DNA of 64,000 nucleotides from the NCBI GenBank assembly GCA_965206395.1, contig CBDBJK010000018.1:1-64000 (forward strand), given 5' to 3'. The position numbers and the translations under genes were made by a program. The stretch comes from CBDBJK01 sp965206395. GTDB taxonomy: Bacteria > Chloroflexota > Dehalococcoidia > Lucifugimonadales > CATOSD01. How positions within the stretch are numbered: the stretch's first letter is position 1; the number at the start of each line of letters is the position of its first letter. This document shows positions 1-10,028 of this stretch, piece after piece. Below the pieces are notes generated by a model that did no database searches, was not told the origin of the DNA, and was given only the letters and a program-made list of their open reading frames with translations.

Positions 1-218
1 ATAGAGCGTGTTCTAACTACTAATCACTCCCATAAACGCGATTGCCCTGCGTGGCGCGGCATCCGCTCTGGTGAACGGATGGCTTGCGCCTCGACGAAGC
101 CTTATATACAATTCTTCGCAGCATGCGCATTATGTTTGTGCTATCAACTCAAGAAAGGGGTAGCCGTCCCAGCGCCGTATTGAGCCAAAATGCGTTTGAG
201 ACGCCACATATCGAACTT

Positions 219-2279
219 ATGGGCAATCACTACGTTGCCGTGGACATCGGCGGAACCTTCACCGACGTTGTTCTGCAAAACACGGACACAGGCACGTTAT
301 GGACGACCAAGGTTCCGTCCACTCCGAGCGACCATTCCGTAGCCTTTATCCAGGGTATCCAAAAAGTTCAGTCCCTCGGAGCCATCGACGCCGGAGAGGT
401 GGCGCGCATCTTTCACGGAACTACCATCGCCACCAACACCGTGATACAGCGCACTCCATCGAAGGTGGGCTTGATTACCACTAGTGGCTTCAAGTATGTG
501 CTTGAGATAGGCCGCCACGACATCCCCCGCCGGAAGAACATCTATGGCTGGGAGAAGGCTCCTCGTCCCGTGCCGCCTAACCTCATCTTCGAAGTCGCCG
601 AGAGGATAGACCGCACTGGTGAGATACTTGTCCCGATGGACGAAGATGATTGCCGTCAGGCCGCTCGACGCCTGCGTGATGAGAACGTAGACGCGGTTGC
701 CGTCTGCTTCCTCTACTCGTATGCGAACCCCTCACACGAGCGTCGCGTTGCAGAGATTCTGCGCGAAGAGCTTCCTGATACACTGATATCGCTGTCGTCC
801 GAGGTGCTGCCGCAGTTTCGTGAGTTCGAGCGCACCGTGGCGACAGTGCTGAACGCCTACGTTATGCCAAGAGTGAGCCGCTATCTGGCTGCGCTGGACG
901 GCGCTGCGAGAGAAAGCGGGCTTGACGCTCCTTTATTCATAATGAAGTCGAACGGTGGTGTGACAAGCGCGTCGATGGCGTCGATTCAGGCAGTCCACAC
1001 GGTGCTATCAGGCCCTGTGGCTGGCGTTATGGGCGCACTGCAGGTCGCTCAGGCTGCGGGCTACCCCAGCTTCATATCGATTGACGTTGGCGGAACCAGC
1101 GCTGACATCTGCCTTGTTAAGGATGGCTCGCCGGATGTGACCGTCGAGAGAATGATTGGCGGCCTGCCGCTTCAGCTTCCCATGCTTGACATTGTGACCA
1201 TCGGCGCAGGTGGCGGAAGCATCGCGCGTCCAACGGCTACCGGAGGTCTTGGAGTCGGGCCGGAAAGCGCGGGAGCAGACCCCGGCCCCGCCTGCTATCG
1301 TCTGGGTGGCACCGAGCCTACAGTCACAGACGCTCACCTGGCCCTCGGACGCCTGCCACCGCACCTCCTCGGCGGCGAGATGCCGTTGGACGTGGATGCG
1401 GCTCGTGACGCGGTAGAAAGCGGCGTCGCCAAACCGCTAGGTCTCGACACGCTCGAAGCCGCCGCCGGAATCATCGAGATTGCCGATAACAACATGGCCG
1501 GGGCCATACGCGCCGTCTCCATCGGACGAGGCCACGACCCCAAAGAGTTCGCGCTGGTGGCCTTCGGCGGCGCGGGGCCTTTGCATGCCTGCTCTCTAGC
1601 CTCCCTTCTCGGCATCGATACGATCATCGTGCCACCGACTCCGGGCGTCTTGTCGACCTACGGATTGTTGTTTACTGACCTCAAGAACGACTACGTGCGC
1701 ACGTTTATTCAGGAGGGTGCGGAGATCGACGTACAGGCGGTATCAGACGCCTATCGCTCCCTTGAGGAGCAAGCCGAGGCGTGGTTGGTCGAGGAAAGTG
1801 TGCCTACAGATCAGCGACAACGCCTGCGCTCCGCGGACTTGCGCTACGCTCACCAGGGTTGGGAGATTACGGTTGACGTTCCCGACGGGGATGTCAGCGA
1901 GGAAACCCTTAGCCAGATGACCGAGAACTTTCATCAGCTTCATCTGCGGTTGTACACCTACAACTTGCCGAAAACCTCGGTGGAGCTTGTAAACGTGCGC
2001 GTCAGTGCGATCGGCAGCCTGCCCAGGCATCGACTGGCTGAAACGCCGAGCGCCAACGGACGACAGCCTCATTCGCCGTCAACTCGTCCTGTGCAGTTCG
2101 CCAGGGGCAGTGAGTTTGTGGATGCGCCAGTATACAGGCGAGACATCCTGCTGACCGGCATGGAGATAGAAGGCCCGGCGGTGATCGAGCAGACAGACAC
2201 GACCACCCTGCTGTGGCCCGGCTTTCGAGCGAAAGTTGACCGCTACGGCAACCTGATTATAGATAGGAGTTCCAGATGA
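219..2279 (+). CDS. hyuA: Hydantoinase/oxoprolinase family subunit A
   Basis: HyuA-type ATP-dependent amidohydrolase subunit, acting in the cytosol with the downstream HyuB to open cyclic amides such as hydantoins or 5-oxoproline. The exact substrate cannot be read from sequence. The N-terminal phosphate-binding motif VDIGGTFTDVV lies at residues 7-17 of this start, a second ATPase-type motif IDVGGTSADIC near residue 288, and FGGAGPLHAC near 450. The 686 aa length fits the family. An upstream TTG at 84 would add 45 residues with no family resemblance, so ATG 219, six residues before the conserved motif, is preferred although its ribosome-binding site is weak. It overlaps hyuB by 4 bp (ATGA), implying translational coupling. 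Family certain, substrate unknown. Confidence 0.93.
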   Translation: MGNHYVAVDIGGTFTDVVLQNTDTGTLWTTKVPSTPSDHSVAFIQGIQKVQSLGAIDAGEVARIFHGTTIATNTVIQRTPSKVGLITTSGFKYVLEIGRHDIPRRKNIYGWEKAPRPVPPNLIFEVAERIDRTGEILVPMDEDDCRQAARRLRDENVDAVAVCFLYSYANPSHERRVAEILREELPDTLISLSSEVLPQFREFERTVATVLNAYVMPRVSRYLAALDGAARESGLDAPLFIMKSNGGVTSASMASIQAVHTVLSGPVAGVMGALQVAQAAGYPSFISIDVGGTSADICLVKDGSPDVTVERMIGGLPLQLPMLDIVTIGAGGGSIARPTATGGLGVGPESAGADPGPACYRLGGTEPTVTDAHLALGRLPPHLLGGEMPLDVDAARDAVESGVAKPLGLDTLEAAAGIIEIADNNMAGAIRAVSIGRGHDPKEFALVAFGGAGPLHACSLASLLGIDTIIVPPTPGVLSTYGLLFTDLKNDYVRTFIQEGAEIDVQAVSDAYRSLEEQAEAWLVEESVPTDQRQRLRSADLRYAHQGWEITVDVPDGDVSEETLSQMTENFHQLHLRLYTYNLPKTSVELVNVRVSAIGSLPRHRLAETPSANGRQPHSPSTRPVQFARGSEFVDAPVYRRDILLTGMEIEGPAVIEQTDTTTLLWPGFRAKVDRYGNLIIDRSSR

Positions 2280-4060
2280 GCGTTGACCCTATAACCCTGG
2301 AAATCGTGAAGGGCGCGGTAAGCTCCACAATTAGAGAAATGGAAGGACTGATAGAGCGCACCGCTATGTCTCCCGTAATCAAGGAGAAGATGGACTACTT
2401 CGTCGGCATATACGACACGCGGGGCCGCATCGTGGACGCCTTCCTCTCGACGAGCGGGCCACGAATCATCGACCCAGTGCTGCGAGAGTACCCAATAGAG
2501 GAGATGCAGCCGGGTGACCTCTACTGGTACAACGACCCTCACAAGTCGCAGGGCGCTATCCAGCACACGGGCGATATGTGCTTCGTCGCTCCGGTATTCT
2601 ATCAGGGCCAGGTAACCTCCTTCTCGGTATCCTTCGGCCATTTCTGGGACATTGGGGGAAGCGTTACGGGCAGTCTCTCGCCGCACGCCACCGAGATATT
2701 TCACGAAGGCATGCTCGTGCCGCCCATTCGTATCGTTCAGGCGGGAAAGCTGAACCGCGAAGCTTACAATGTCATCCTGAACAACTCGCGCTTTCCCGAC
2801 ATGCTGGAAGGCGACACGCGCGCGCTCATGGCTGCGTGCCGCTTGGCCGAGGAACGGCTGCAAGAGCTTATGGGTCGTTACGGTCAGGAAACGGTGCTGC
2901 TGTCATTCGACGAGATAATCGAGCGCAGCATCGCCGCTCACCGTCAGTTCGTGCGAGAGGTTGTGCCGGAGGGCGAATACCATTTCTTCGACTACGTGGA
3001 CGCCGACCCGGTAACCGGCGAGTCTCGTCGCGTAGACCTCAAGCTCATACACAAAGACGGCAAAGTCATTGCTGACCTCACAGGCAGTGGCCCACAGGCG
3101 AAGGGGCCGGTGAACTTCATTACCAGTCCAGGAGCGTTCAGTCTCATGCTTGCACGTCACATGTGCTACCTGAATCCAGAGCTTCCCCTTAACGAGGGAG
3201 CCGTGCAAACCCTGGACGACGTGCTGACAAAACCGGGCACAATCACCAGTCCTAACTTCCCCGCGCCTGTGGGCCTTCGCAGCCACACCGTCATCCGGCT
3301 AATGGGATGTCTTGGAGGTGTTCTGGCGCAGGCCAACGACGGACGCGCGCCCGCTGGTTCGCCTGTGTACGTCATCTATAGCCTGCGCGCCATAGATGAG
3401 GATGGGCGCTATCTCTACTTTAGCGAGGGCATAGGGTCGGGACAGGGAGGGCGTCCGACAGCGGATGGCCTCAATGTTATCTATTTCAGAGACCAACGGA
3501 ACTACCCGATAGAGTTCGAGGAGGGCGAGTTCCCGCTGCGAGTGGTGCGATACGCCATCCGGCCAGATTCAGCAGGGCCGGGGTACTATCGAGGTGGCTG
3601 TGGAGTGGTTCGAGAAGTAAAGGTGCTTGTGGACTGTACCATGAGCACCCGCATGGACAACGTGCGCTTTCCCTCCTTCGGTAACAATGGAGGCAAGGCA
3701 GGCCAGCCGGGGAGGCTCATTCTGAATCCTGGCACACCGGACCAGAGAGAACTTCCTCCAGCGGGTGAGAACATCCCAGTGAAGGCCGGAGACCTTCTGC
3801 GAGTAGAGACGAGCGGCGGCGGTGGTTGGGGAGACCCCCTCACGCGGGAGGCACAGGAGGTGCGGCGGGACGTGCTCGAAGGCTTCATCAGCCTTGAAGC
3901 GGCCCGCGATGACTACGGAGTCACCATGCACCCGGACACGCTGGAGATAGACTGGTCTGCCACTGAAGCCTCGCGAGCGGAGCGCAAGTCTTCTTACCGA
4001 GGTGTCGACCGGGGGCCGCAGGGTGAAAAGCGGCTCCGCGAGCTTGGTGTCACCGAGTAG
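2276..4060 (+). CDS. hyuB: Hydantoinase/oxoprolinase family subunit B
   Basis: HyuB subunit (594 aa), partner of HyuA in ATP-dependent ring opening of hydantoin- or oxoproline-like substrates; related chains also occur in acetone/acetophenone carboxylases. Family hallmarks are the N-terminal DPITLEIVKGAVSSTIREME stretch, the central SFGHFWDIGGSVTGS segment, the LTGSGPQAKGPVN segment and the C-terminal ETSGGGGWGDPLTR motif. Length is normal and the frame is intact. The start overlaps the hyuA stop (ATGA). No transporter follows directly, so uptake of the substrate is not explained here. Confidence 0.93.
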   Translation: MSVDPITLEIVKGAVSSTIREMEGLIERTAMSPVIKEKMDYFVGIYDTRGRIVDAFLSTSGPRIIDPVLREYPIEEMQPGDLYWYNDPHKSQGAIQHTGDMCFVAPVFYQGQVTSFSVSFGHFWDIGGSVTGSLSPHATEIFHEGMLVPPIRIVQAGKLNREAYNVILNNSRFPDMLEGDTRALMAACRLAEERLQELMGRYGQETVLLSFDEIIERSIAAHRQFVREVVPEGEYHFFDYVDADPVTGESRRVDLKLIHKDGKVIADLTGSGPQAKGPVNFITSPGAFSLMLARHMCYLNPELPLNEGAVQTLDDVLTKPGTITSPNFPAPVGLRSHTVIRLMGCLGGVLAQANDGRAPAGSPVYVIYSLRAIDEDGRYLYFSEGIGSGQGGRPTADGLNVIYFRDQRNYPIEFEEGEFPLRVVRYAIRPDSAGPGYYRGGCGVVREVKVLVDCTMSTRMDNVRFPSFGNNGGKAGQPGRLILNPGTPDQRELPPAGENIPVKAGDLLRVETSGGGGWGDPLTREAQEVRRDVLEGFISLEAARDDYGVTMHPDTLEIDWSATEASRAERKSSYRGVDRGPQGEKRLRELGVTE

Positions 4061-4206
4061 CGGCTGCATTCCACACCACATGCCAACAGAAAGGCCACGA
4101 AATTCTGTGCCGGGCGTGTTATTCTGGTGTGTAGGTGAATGAGGAATACACCTGTGGTGACTTTTACCGCATCAAAGCGGCATTGGCAAAGGGGCAGCCT
4201 CGGATT

Positions 4207-5010
4207 ATGTGGCATAAGCTGAAAAATCGCATCAAAGCTATCATCTTTGTTGGCGCAATCGCGGCGCTGACGATGGCCTGCGTGACCGAGCCGACCGAGC
4301 CGACGGCTACCCCTTCCCCAGGGATACCAACTCCCTCGCCTACGTCCGACGCGCCGACAGCCGAGCCTCCGGCCAGCCTGCTCGCCACGCCTGCTTCGGG
4401 AAACACGCCGGTTCCAATCACGGTTACTGGCACTCCACCAGGCGGATCCTCCGCGGTTGTCGCTGCTCTGATCACAAGCACAGCGACGCCGGTAGTTGGC
4501 TCAGTAGAGACGCCTATACCCTCGCCTACTTCAACGGCTGAGCCTGCGGCGACACCGACATCGTTGCCGCTTCCCACACCAACGCCGACACCTCCGGTGA
4601 CGCCTATCGCGACGTCAGTTCCCGCGCCTACTATGACACCCGTGCCAACGGCTACATCGACGCCATTGCCAACCGCCACGCCAACGGCTACTCCAATACC
4701 TACTGCAACGGCGACACCTACGCCGACCCTGACGCCGACACCGACGGCTACGGAGACTCCTGAGCCGACGCCAACGAATACGCCATCCTTCGGTGGAGGT
4801 GGCGGCGGGGGCGGTGGAAACCCGGCGCCAACAGTCACCCCCGTGTTGCCAACAGCGACGCCAGTGCCGCCGACAGCAACGCCGGTTGGGCCAACTCCAA
4901 CACCAGTTGGGCCAACTGCAACGCCAGTGCCGCCGACAGTGACACCAGTGCCGCCAACTGCAACGCCAGTGCCGCCGACAGTGACACCAGTGCCGCCAAC
5001 TGCAACGACA
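4207..5010 (+). CDS. Pro/Thr-rich lipoprotein, 3' end lost
   Basis: Putative surface lipoprotein. ATG 4207 gives a short basic N-terminus, a hydrophobic stretch and a lipobox LTMAC, then about 240 residues rich in Pro and Thr. A glycine run (nine Gly) near residue 200 separates an irregular TATPTP region from regular PPTATPV/PPTVTPV heptads. Such stretches are typical O-glycosylated or stalk-like linkers of Chloroflexota surface proteins. The heptads end abruptly near 5007. From there the frame runs on to a stop at 5220, but it is reading the antisense of the convergent hydrolase, so the real C-terminal domain is missing. ATG 4135 would be an alternative start 24 codons upstream, less likely because it buries the signal. 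Function unknown. Confidence 0.6.
4850..5006 (+). repeat. Tandem repeat encoding PPTxTPV heptads
   Basis: Direct repeats of about 21 bp (alternating versions encode PPTATPV and PPTVTPV, some with GPTPTPV) at the 3' end of the lipoprotein gene. The last unit joins unrelated hydrolase sequence at about 5007. Units are in frame and adjacent without spacers, so this is a coding minisatellite. Confidence 0.8.
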
Positions 5011-5598
5011 GGGCATCGTATATGCTCTCCAAGTTGCAGAAGCTCTCCGCTGCTCCTTAGCATCTCCCCACACGCCTACGAAGGTGTCGTACTGAACCTC
5101 CAGATTCTCCGTATCGAGCGTTATGGGGTTGTAGGCATCGCAACCCGTGAACAGCTTCCCCAGTTGGGCCATAGTTGCGTTCTTGTCAGTATTGGCGGGA
5201 TCTCCCAGAGCTTCAGTTAACGAAGCAACCGTAGCTCGTTCTTCTTCGCTGAGGCGGCTCATCCGGGTCTCCTCGATTTCAGTGGCATACTGCTCCTCGT
5301 AGACTCCACTCCCGACGAGGATAAGCTTCTTCACCAGCGCGGGGTAGCGTGCCGTCAGGATAAAGCCTAGCATAGCGCTCCATGACGAGCCGACCAGAAT
5401 GACCGGAAGCTCGCCATTTTCTTCAAGGACGGCCCGCAGTTCCTGCACTTGCCCTTCGAGAGATGTCGCTGTTTGAAGCGGTTCCAGAACACCCCATTCA
5501 GCGGCGAGTTCTCGCGCCACCGGGGCCATGTGGCCGGGCGCGCCGGGGCCGCCGTGAATGACAGCTACGCTAAAAGGCTGCTTTCCATACGTTCTCAA
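5007..5598 (-). pseudogene. Alpha/beta hydrolase, frameshifted and truncated
   Basis: Alpha/beta-hydrolase family protein missing its C-terminus. Visible are the oxyanion-region motif VIHGGPGAPGHMAPVAREL, the nucleophile elbow region LVGSSWSAMLG, and KLILVGSGVYEE. The first frame runs to about 5067. The expected continuation, ELLQLGEHIRCPVVA, lies in another frame at 5063-5007 and one base removed from the GGGG run there rejoins them. Homology then stops at the lipoprotein's repeat, so the segment with the catalytic Asp and His is absent. The start is uncertain: TTG 5598 precedes the conserved region, while ATG 5658 lies inside a palindrome. Either true gene decay or an assembly join in the repeat could explain it. 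Confidence 0.7.
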
Positions 5599-5623
5599 GT
5601 TTTGAATTTGATTAATAAGGTAG

Positions 5624-5660
5624 ATATGGGAGCCTCGGGCCAATGTCGAGGCTCCCATAT
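5624..5660 (-). terminator. Perfect 14-bp inverted repeat, likely terminator
   Basis: Arms 5624-5637 and 5647-5660 are perfect complements (core GGGAGCCTCG/CGAGGCTCCC) with a 9-nt loop. It lies 33 bp downstream of the minus-strand FG-GAP gene stop at 5693. Neither side has a clear T run, so it may act as a processing/stability hairpin instead. Confidence 0.55.
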
Positions 5661-6648
5661 CACACGGTTCAAGAAGTCACAAATTCTGAGAACTAGTTTT
5701 CAGGAAGAATTCCGTTAGGCGCGGGAACCAATTCCCGTAGTTGCTCTACTGATGGTATGGCTATTGGCGTAGTGCCTGTATCGACAGTTTCGGCGTCGAA
5801 GCATATCATTCCGTCCACCGCGTCAGTCATAAAGGTTATGACTCCGATCATTCCCATATTCGGAAATCCTGGGACTGGGAGCGAAAAGGGTGTCAGTGAT
5901 GGAATAGCTGGAATCGGCGCTGAAAATAACTGTATAGCGCCCGTAGAAGCGACCAACCAGAGATGAAGGGTCGTTGGGTCTACTGCGCTCAACTCAAAGT
6001 CCATGTTAAGGGTGTTTCCCTCAGTAAAGCTAAGTTCCACGTCCAACGTACAGCGGGCCAGGATAGTCAGTCGAAACGCGAATACCGATCCTGAACTGTT
6101 GCCTGCATCGTCATCAAAAGGCATGCCGACCAAAAGGGTTTCCCCTTCCATAGCGAGCATGGTCCCGAACTGGTCGGACGATATGGGGTGGATGGCCTTC
6201 AGTTTCTCCTCTTGTGTCCATGTGGTCCCACTGCGGCTGAACGAATAGGCTGCGCCTGAGTTGCTAGCTCCTGAGTCGTCCATGTTTGCCGCGATTATGG
6301 CGATCTTCCCTTCGATGGCTACGTAGGACCCGAACTCGCGGTTTGGCGAGGAGTCGCTGGAGGTCAGCTTCTGCTCTTGTGTCCACGTGGTGCCACTCCG
6401 TGTGAATGCGTAGGCCGCGCCTCTGAGGGCCAGGTTACGGTGAGCACCAGCTACGATAGTATTTCCGCTAATTCCGACGGAACGCCCGAACTGGTCTCCT
6501 GCCGTGGCATCGTTGGGGGTTAGCTTCTGCTCCTGTGACCACGTGGTCCCGCTTCGTGTGAACACGTAGGCTGCGCCTGAATCGTTAGGAATGTCATCGT
6601 GCAGGTGTGCCCCTGCCACGATGGTATCCCCACTGATATCCAAATTTA

Positions 6649-7528
6649 GAGCGTCTAACAAAACCTAATAAAAGGGGTTAGAATCTGGACATTCTCTGGA
6701 GGAGGATGACCTAATGTCTAAGCCCCTTGTAAGCGATGAATTCTGGGAACTGGTGCAACCTTTACTGCCGCCACAACCACCGAAGCCGAAAGGAGGAAGG
6801 CCCAGGATACCTGACAGACAGGTCCTAAGTGGGATACTGTTCGTGCTAAAGACAGGCATTGGCTGGGAAGACCTACCCAAGGAGATGGACTGTGGCAGTG
6901 GGATGACCTGCTGGAGGCGCCTCAGAGATTGGCACCAGTCGGGAGTCTGGGAGCGCATCCACTTGGTATGCCTTGAGCGCCTGCAAGCAGCTGAGCGCAT
7001 AGACTGGACTCGCGCAGTGCTGGACAGTGCTTCAGTGCGAGCAGTTTTTGGGGGCAGAAAACAGGCCCCAACCCCACGGACAGGGCGAAGGCGGGTAGCA
7101 AGCATCATATCATAACCGATGCCCAGGGCATTCCACTGGCGGTCAGGTTGACTGGCGCGAACGCTCACGATGTCACCCAAGCCCTTGAGTTGGTGGATGC
7201 CATACCTGCTGTCAAGGGCAAGCGAGGCAGGCCTCGCAAGCGTCCTCTTCAGGCGCAGGGAGACAGAGGGTATGACTCTGAGCCTGTTCGCAAGGAGTTG
7301 AAGAAGCGACATATCTGGCCGCTGCTGGCCAAGCGAGGTGAGCCGCATGGCAGCGGGTTGGGTGTGCATAGATGGGTGGTTGAGAGAAGCCTGAGTTGGC
7401 TTCATCAGTTCCGACGCTTACGGGTTCGATATGAGCGCAGGGCAGACATACATGAGGCTTTCTTGGCCATAGGTTGTGCCATCATCTGCTCTCGCTTTCT
7501 GTTCCAATAATGGTTTTGTTAGACGCTC
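6649..7528 (+). mobile_element. IS5-family (IS427-like) element, copy 1, intact
   Basis: 880-bp element with terminal inverted repeats GAGCGTCTAACAAAACC/GGTTTTGTTAGACGCTC and a 3-bp target duplication TTA (6646-6648 and 7529-7531). It sits inside the FG-GAP gene. It is essentially identical to copy 2 at 32559-33438: the only difference noticed is a synonymous G/A near 6845, which indicates recent transposition. A third, partial copy lies at 40790-41288. Confidence 0.93.
6714..7510 (+). CDS. IS5-family DDE transposase, copy 1 (two frames)
   Basis: Transposase made from two overlapping frames. The first (6714 to 7115) has the DUF4096-type N-terminus WELVQPLLPP and the first catalytic Asp in VLDSASVRAV. 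The second continues in the -1 frame with KTGPNPTDRAKAGSKHH, then DRGYDSEPV (second Asp) and RWVVERSLSW (Glu). The switch must occur near 7048-7060, where T5G5 and AGAAAAC runs offer slip sites. Two-frame organisation with -1 frameshifting is known for the IS427 group, so the break is probably regulatory. A GGAGGAGG ribosome-binding site precedes the ATG. The same arrangement occurs in copy 2. Confidence 0.9.
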
Positions 7529-8423
7529 TTAGTCTGAATTCGTCCGAAGTTGCGGCGTCGCTGGCCTTCAGCTTCTGCTCTTGCGTCCACGAGGCCCCGC
7601 TTCCACGGAACACATAGATTGCGCCTGAATTGCTTGGCTCATCGTCAAAGAGTGCTCCCGCAACGATGGTATCCCCGTCCATCGCCAGGGAACGTCCAAG
7701 ATTGTCCTGACTTCCGATTCCGCTGGCCGTAAACTTTGTTATCTGAGTCCACGTGACACCGGTACGCTGAAAGATGTAGATCGAGCCTGTACCACAGCAA
7801 ACGTCGCTATCAAAAGGAGCTCCGACCGCGATGGTATCGCCCTCGATGGCTACGGAGAATCCGAGCTGGTCGTTCGCCACGGCGTCGTTTGTTATCAGCT
7901 TGGCCTCCTGTATCCATTTTATCCCGGTCCACCGGAACACGGATACCGCACCCGCGTCCGAGCCACCGATGTTGTTGTCCAGGGGAACGCCGACTACGGC
8001 GGTATCCCCGCTGACGTCTATGGCGAATCCGAACTGGTCGGATGTTGTCGTATCGCTGCCTATTAGCTGAGTCACTTCGCCGTCCGCGCTGGTGAGACTT
8101 GCGGGCAATAGCAACAGCGCCATAGTCACCGCCGCAACCAACATGATCGCCTTACGTTTGAATATCTGAGCCAACATTGATATCCCTCCTCCTTACGTTA
8201 GCCGAAGCTTTCGCGATACGGCTAATTCAACTCGATGTGTGAAAAATGGTGCGCACTCGACTGTGGGCAGTAGGTTAACACTGTGCACGACAAGGTCAAA
8301 CGCCGCATGCCATTCCCAAACGAGGCATTCGCTGTGATATACTGCGCTGGTTGTCACATTGGGCGATTCGTCTCGACGCATGGGACGCGCCACCTCATGA
8401 ATCAGACACAAGCGGAGGGAACA

Positions 8424-10004
8424 ATGTTCGACGTTGTTATCGTCGGCGGGACGGTCGTTGATGGCAGTGGAACACCCGGCTATCGAGCTGACGTTGGCAT
8501 CAAGGGAGAGTCAATCGAGGCTATAGGCAACCTTTCTCAGTCTGAGGCGCGACGCGTAATCGACGCTACAGGCCTCATAGTCTCGCCCGGTTTCATCGAT
8601 ACTCACACCCACTCGGATGGCGCGCTCCTGCTCGACCCGCAGCACGCCAACGGCCTGCGTCAGGGCATCACCACCGAGATATTGGGTCAGGATGGCCTCT
8701 CGTACGCTCCTCTTTCTGCCGAGAACTATCGCACATACCGACGTTACCTGGCAGGTATATTGGGTGAACCACCGGACGACCTCGACATGAGCAGCGTCGC
8801 GGCGTTCCGTTCTCATTATCACAAGAAGGTAGCCATCAACACCGCCTACTGCGTTGCGCATGGGGCTATTCGGCTAGAAACCCTTGGCTTCCGCGACGTA
8901 CCTCTGACGGGCGATGCGCTCGAACAGGCCCAGCGGCTTATAATGGAGGGCATCGAGCAGGGGGCCGTTGGTTTTGCCACTGGCATGTCCTACTTCCCCA
9001 ACTCATGGAGCGACACGACGGAGATGATCGAATTGTGTAAGGCCGCCGCAGAGGTTGGCGGTGTCTACGTCACGCATTTGCGTAACGTCAATACAGACCG
9101 AGCTTTTGGTGGTGGCGACGTTCCAGAGGCACTTGAGATCGGGCGTCGCTCTGGCGTCAAGGTGCATTTTTCACACTACCGCACGCAAGCTAGCACCGCA
9201 GGAAAGGTCGCCGAGCGTGTGGAGCTTATCGACAAAGCGAAGGCCGAAGGCGTCGACTGCACTTTGGAGCTCTACCCTTATCCCACAGGCAGTAGCTATC
9301 CTGTCAGCTTCCTGCCAAGCTACGCCCACGAAGGCGGCCCGGACGCCATCATGCGGCGGCTCAGTGATCCGTCCGAGCGCCGGAAGCTGATAGACTACCT
9401 AGACAACGACTATCCCGGGTCTCTGGGAGATGCGGTGTTTACCTATCTTCCGAAGAACAACCATCTTGAGGGTATGAGCCTCGTTGACGTAGCCACAGAG
9501 CGGGGCGTGTCTCTTGGAGAGACGCTGTGCGACCTGCTGCTCGAAGAGGAGATGCAAATCTGCTATAGGGGTGCACCTCCCGCCAGCGTGGCGCTGTGGC
9601 AGCAGGTAAGCCGCGATTGCGTCGAGTTGCTCTCCCGCACCGACTACATGGTGGGCAGCGACGCGATTCCGATAGGCAGCCTGCCGCATCCCCGCGCATA
9701 CGGCTGTTTCCCTCGCTTCCTTGGCCGACTGCGACGCCAGTTCGACATCCTCAGCCTTGAGCAGATGGTGCAGCGCATGACCGATAACGCGGCGCGGCGG
9801 TTCGGACTGACTCGTCGAGGGCGAATCGAGAAGGGCTATTTCGGCGACATCGTGGTCTTCGACGCCGAGCACATCATAGACAACGCGACCTACGACGACC
9901 CACTCCAGTTTCCGACTGGCATCCCATACGTGCTGGTTAACGGTCAGGTAGCCGTTGACCGTGAACGCTGCACCGGCGTTATGGCCGGCCAAGCAGTGCC
10001 GTAG
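8424..10004 (+). CDS. N-acyl-D-amino-acid deacylase (D-aminoacylase)
   Basis: Amidohydrolase-superfamily enzyme that would release D-amino acids from N-acyl-D-amino acids in the cytosol. The N-terminal small beta domain (DVVIVGGTVVDGSGTPGYRA) leads to the metal-binding HxH of DTHTHSDG near residue 62. Later come HLRNVNTD and VHFSHYRTQ with further metal/active-site His, and MVGSDAIPIG with the conserved Asp. The 526 aa length fits. ATG 8424 follows GGAGGGA at 8414-8420; upstream ATGs at 8283 and 8397 are in frame but lack homology. Together with hyuAB and the amidohydrolase at 30-31 kb this suggests use of unusual amide-linked amino acids. Some homologues are dihydroorotase-like, so the substrate is inferred. 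Confidence 0.9.
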   Translation: MFDVVIVGGTVVDGSGTPGYRADVGIKGESIEAIGNLSQSEARRVIDATGLIVSPGFIDTHTHSDGALLLDPQHANGLRQGITTEILGQDGLSYAPLSAENYRTYRRYLAGILGEPPDDLDMSSVAAFRSHYHKKVAINTAYCVAHGAIRLETLGFRDVPLTGDALEQAQRLIMEGIEQGAVGFATGMSYFPNSWSDTTEMIELCKAAAEVGGVYVTHLRNVNTDRAFGGGDVPEALEIGRRSGVKVHFSHYRTQASTAGKVAERVELIDKAKAEGVDCTLELYPYPTGSSYPVSFLPSYAHEGGPDAIMRRLSDPSERRKLIDYLDNDYPGSLGDAVFTYLPKNNHLEGMSLVDVATERGVSLGETLCDLLLEEEMQICYRGAPPASVALWQQVSRDCVELLSRTDYMVGSDAIPIGSLPHPRAYGCFPRFLGRLRRQFDILSLEQMVQRMTDNAARRFGLTRRGRIEKGYFGDIVVFDAEHIIDNATYDDPLQFPTGIPYVLVNGQVAVDRERCTGVMAGQAVP

Positions 10005-10028
10005 GAGAGGGTTAAGGGTTTAGGGTTT

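Larger units (their letters stand above)
5693..8177 (-). pseudogene. FG-GAP repeat surface protein split by an IS5-family element
   Basis: Secreted protein of seven FG-GAP-type repeats (motif pattern SGDTIVAGA...SGAAYVFTRSG.TW.QEQKL). ATG 8177 follows a strong AGGAGGAGGG ribosome-binding site and opens a signal peptide ending near LPASLTSA. Repeats 1-3 lie at 8100-7580, the fourth spans the insertion, 5-7 lie at 6560-6090. A C-terminal beta-rich domain of about 130 residues follows, ending ...NGILPEN. The element at 6649-7528 with target duplication TTA interrupts codons EFRL/NLDIS. Deleting it and one TTA restores a 533-residue open frame exactly. FG-GAP proteins usually form beta-propellers and bind ligands or cations at the cell surface. 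Function here unknown. Confidence 0.85.

Noticed and set aside
4850..5006. Possible CRISPR-like array
   Set aside because: Units are adjacent without spacers, in frame, and encode PPTxTPV.
4164..5063. Long minus-strand ORF rich in Gly and Val
   Set aside because: It is the antisense of the Pro/Thr repeat; only its first about 20 codons (5063-5007) are real hydrolase sequence.
6665..7405. 246-aa minus-strand ORF across IS5 copies 1 and 2
   Set aside because: Antisense of a two-frame transposase with no domain or start signal.
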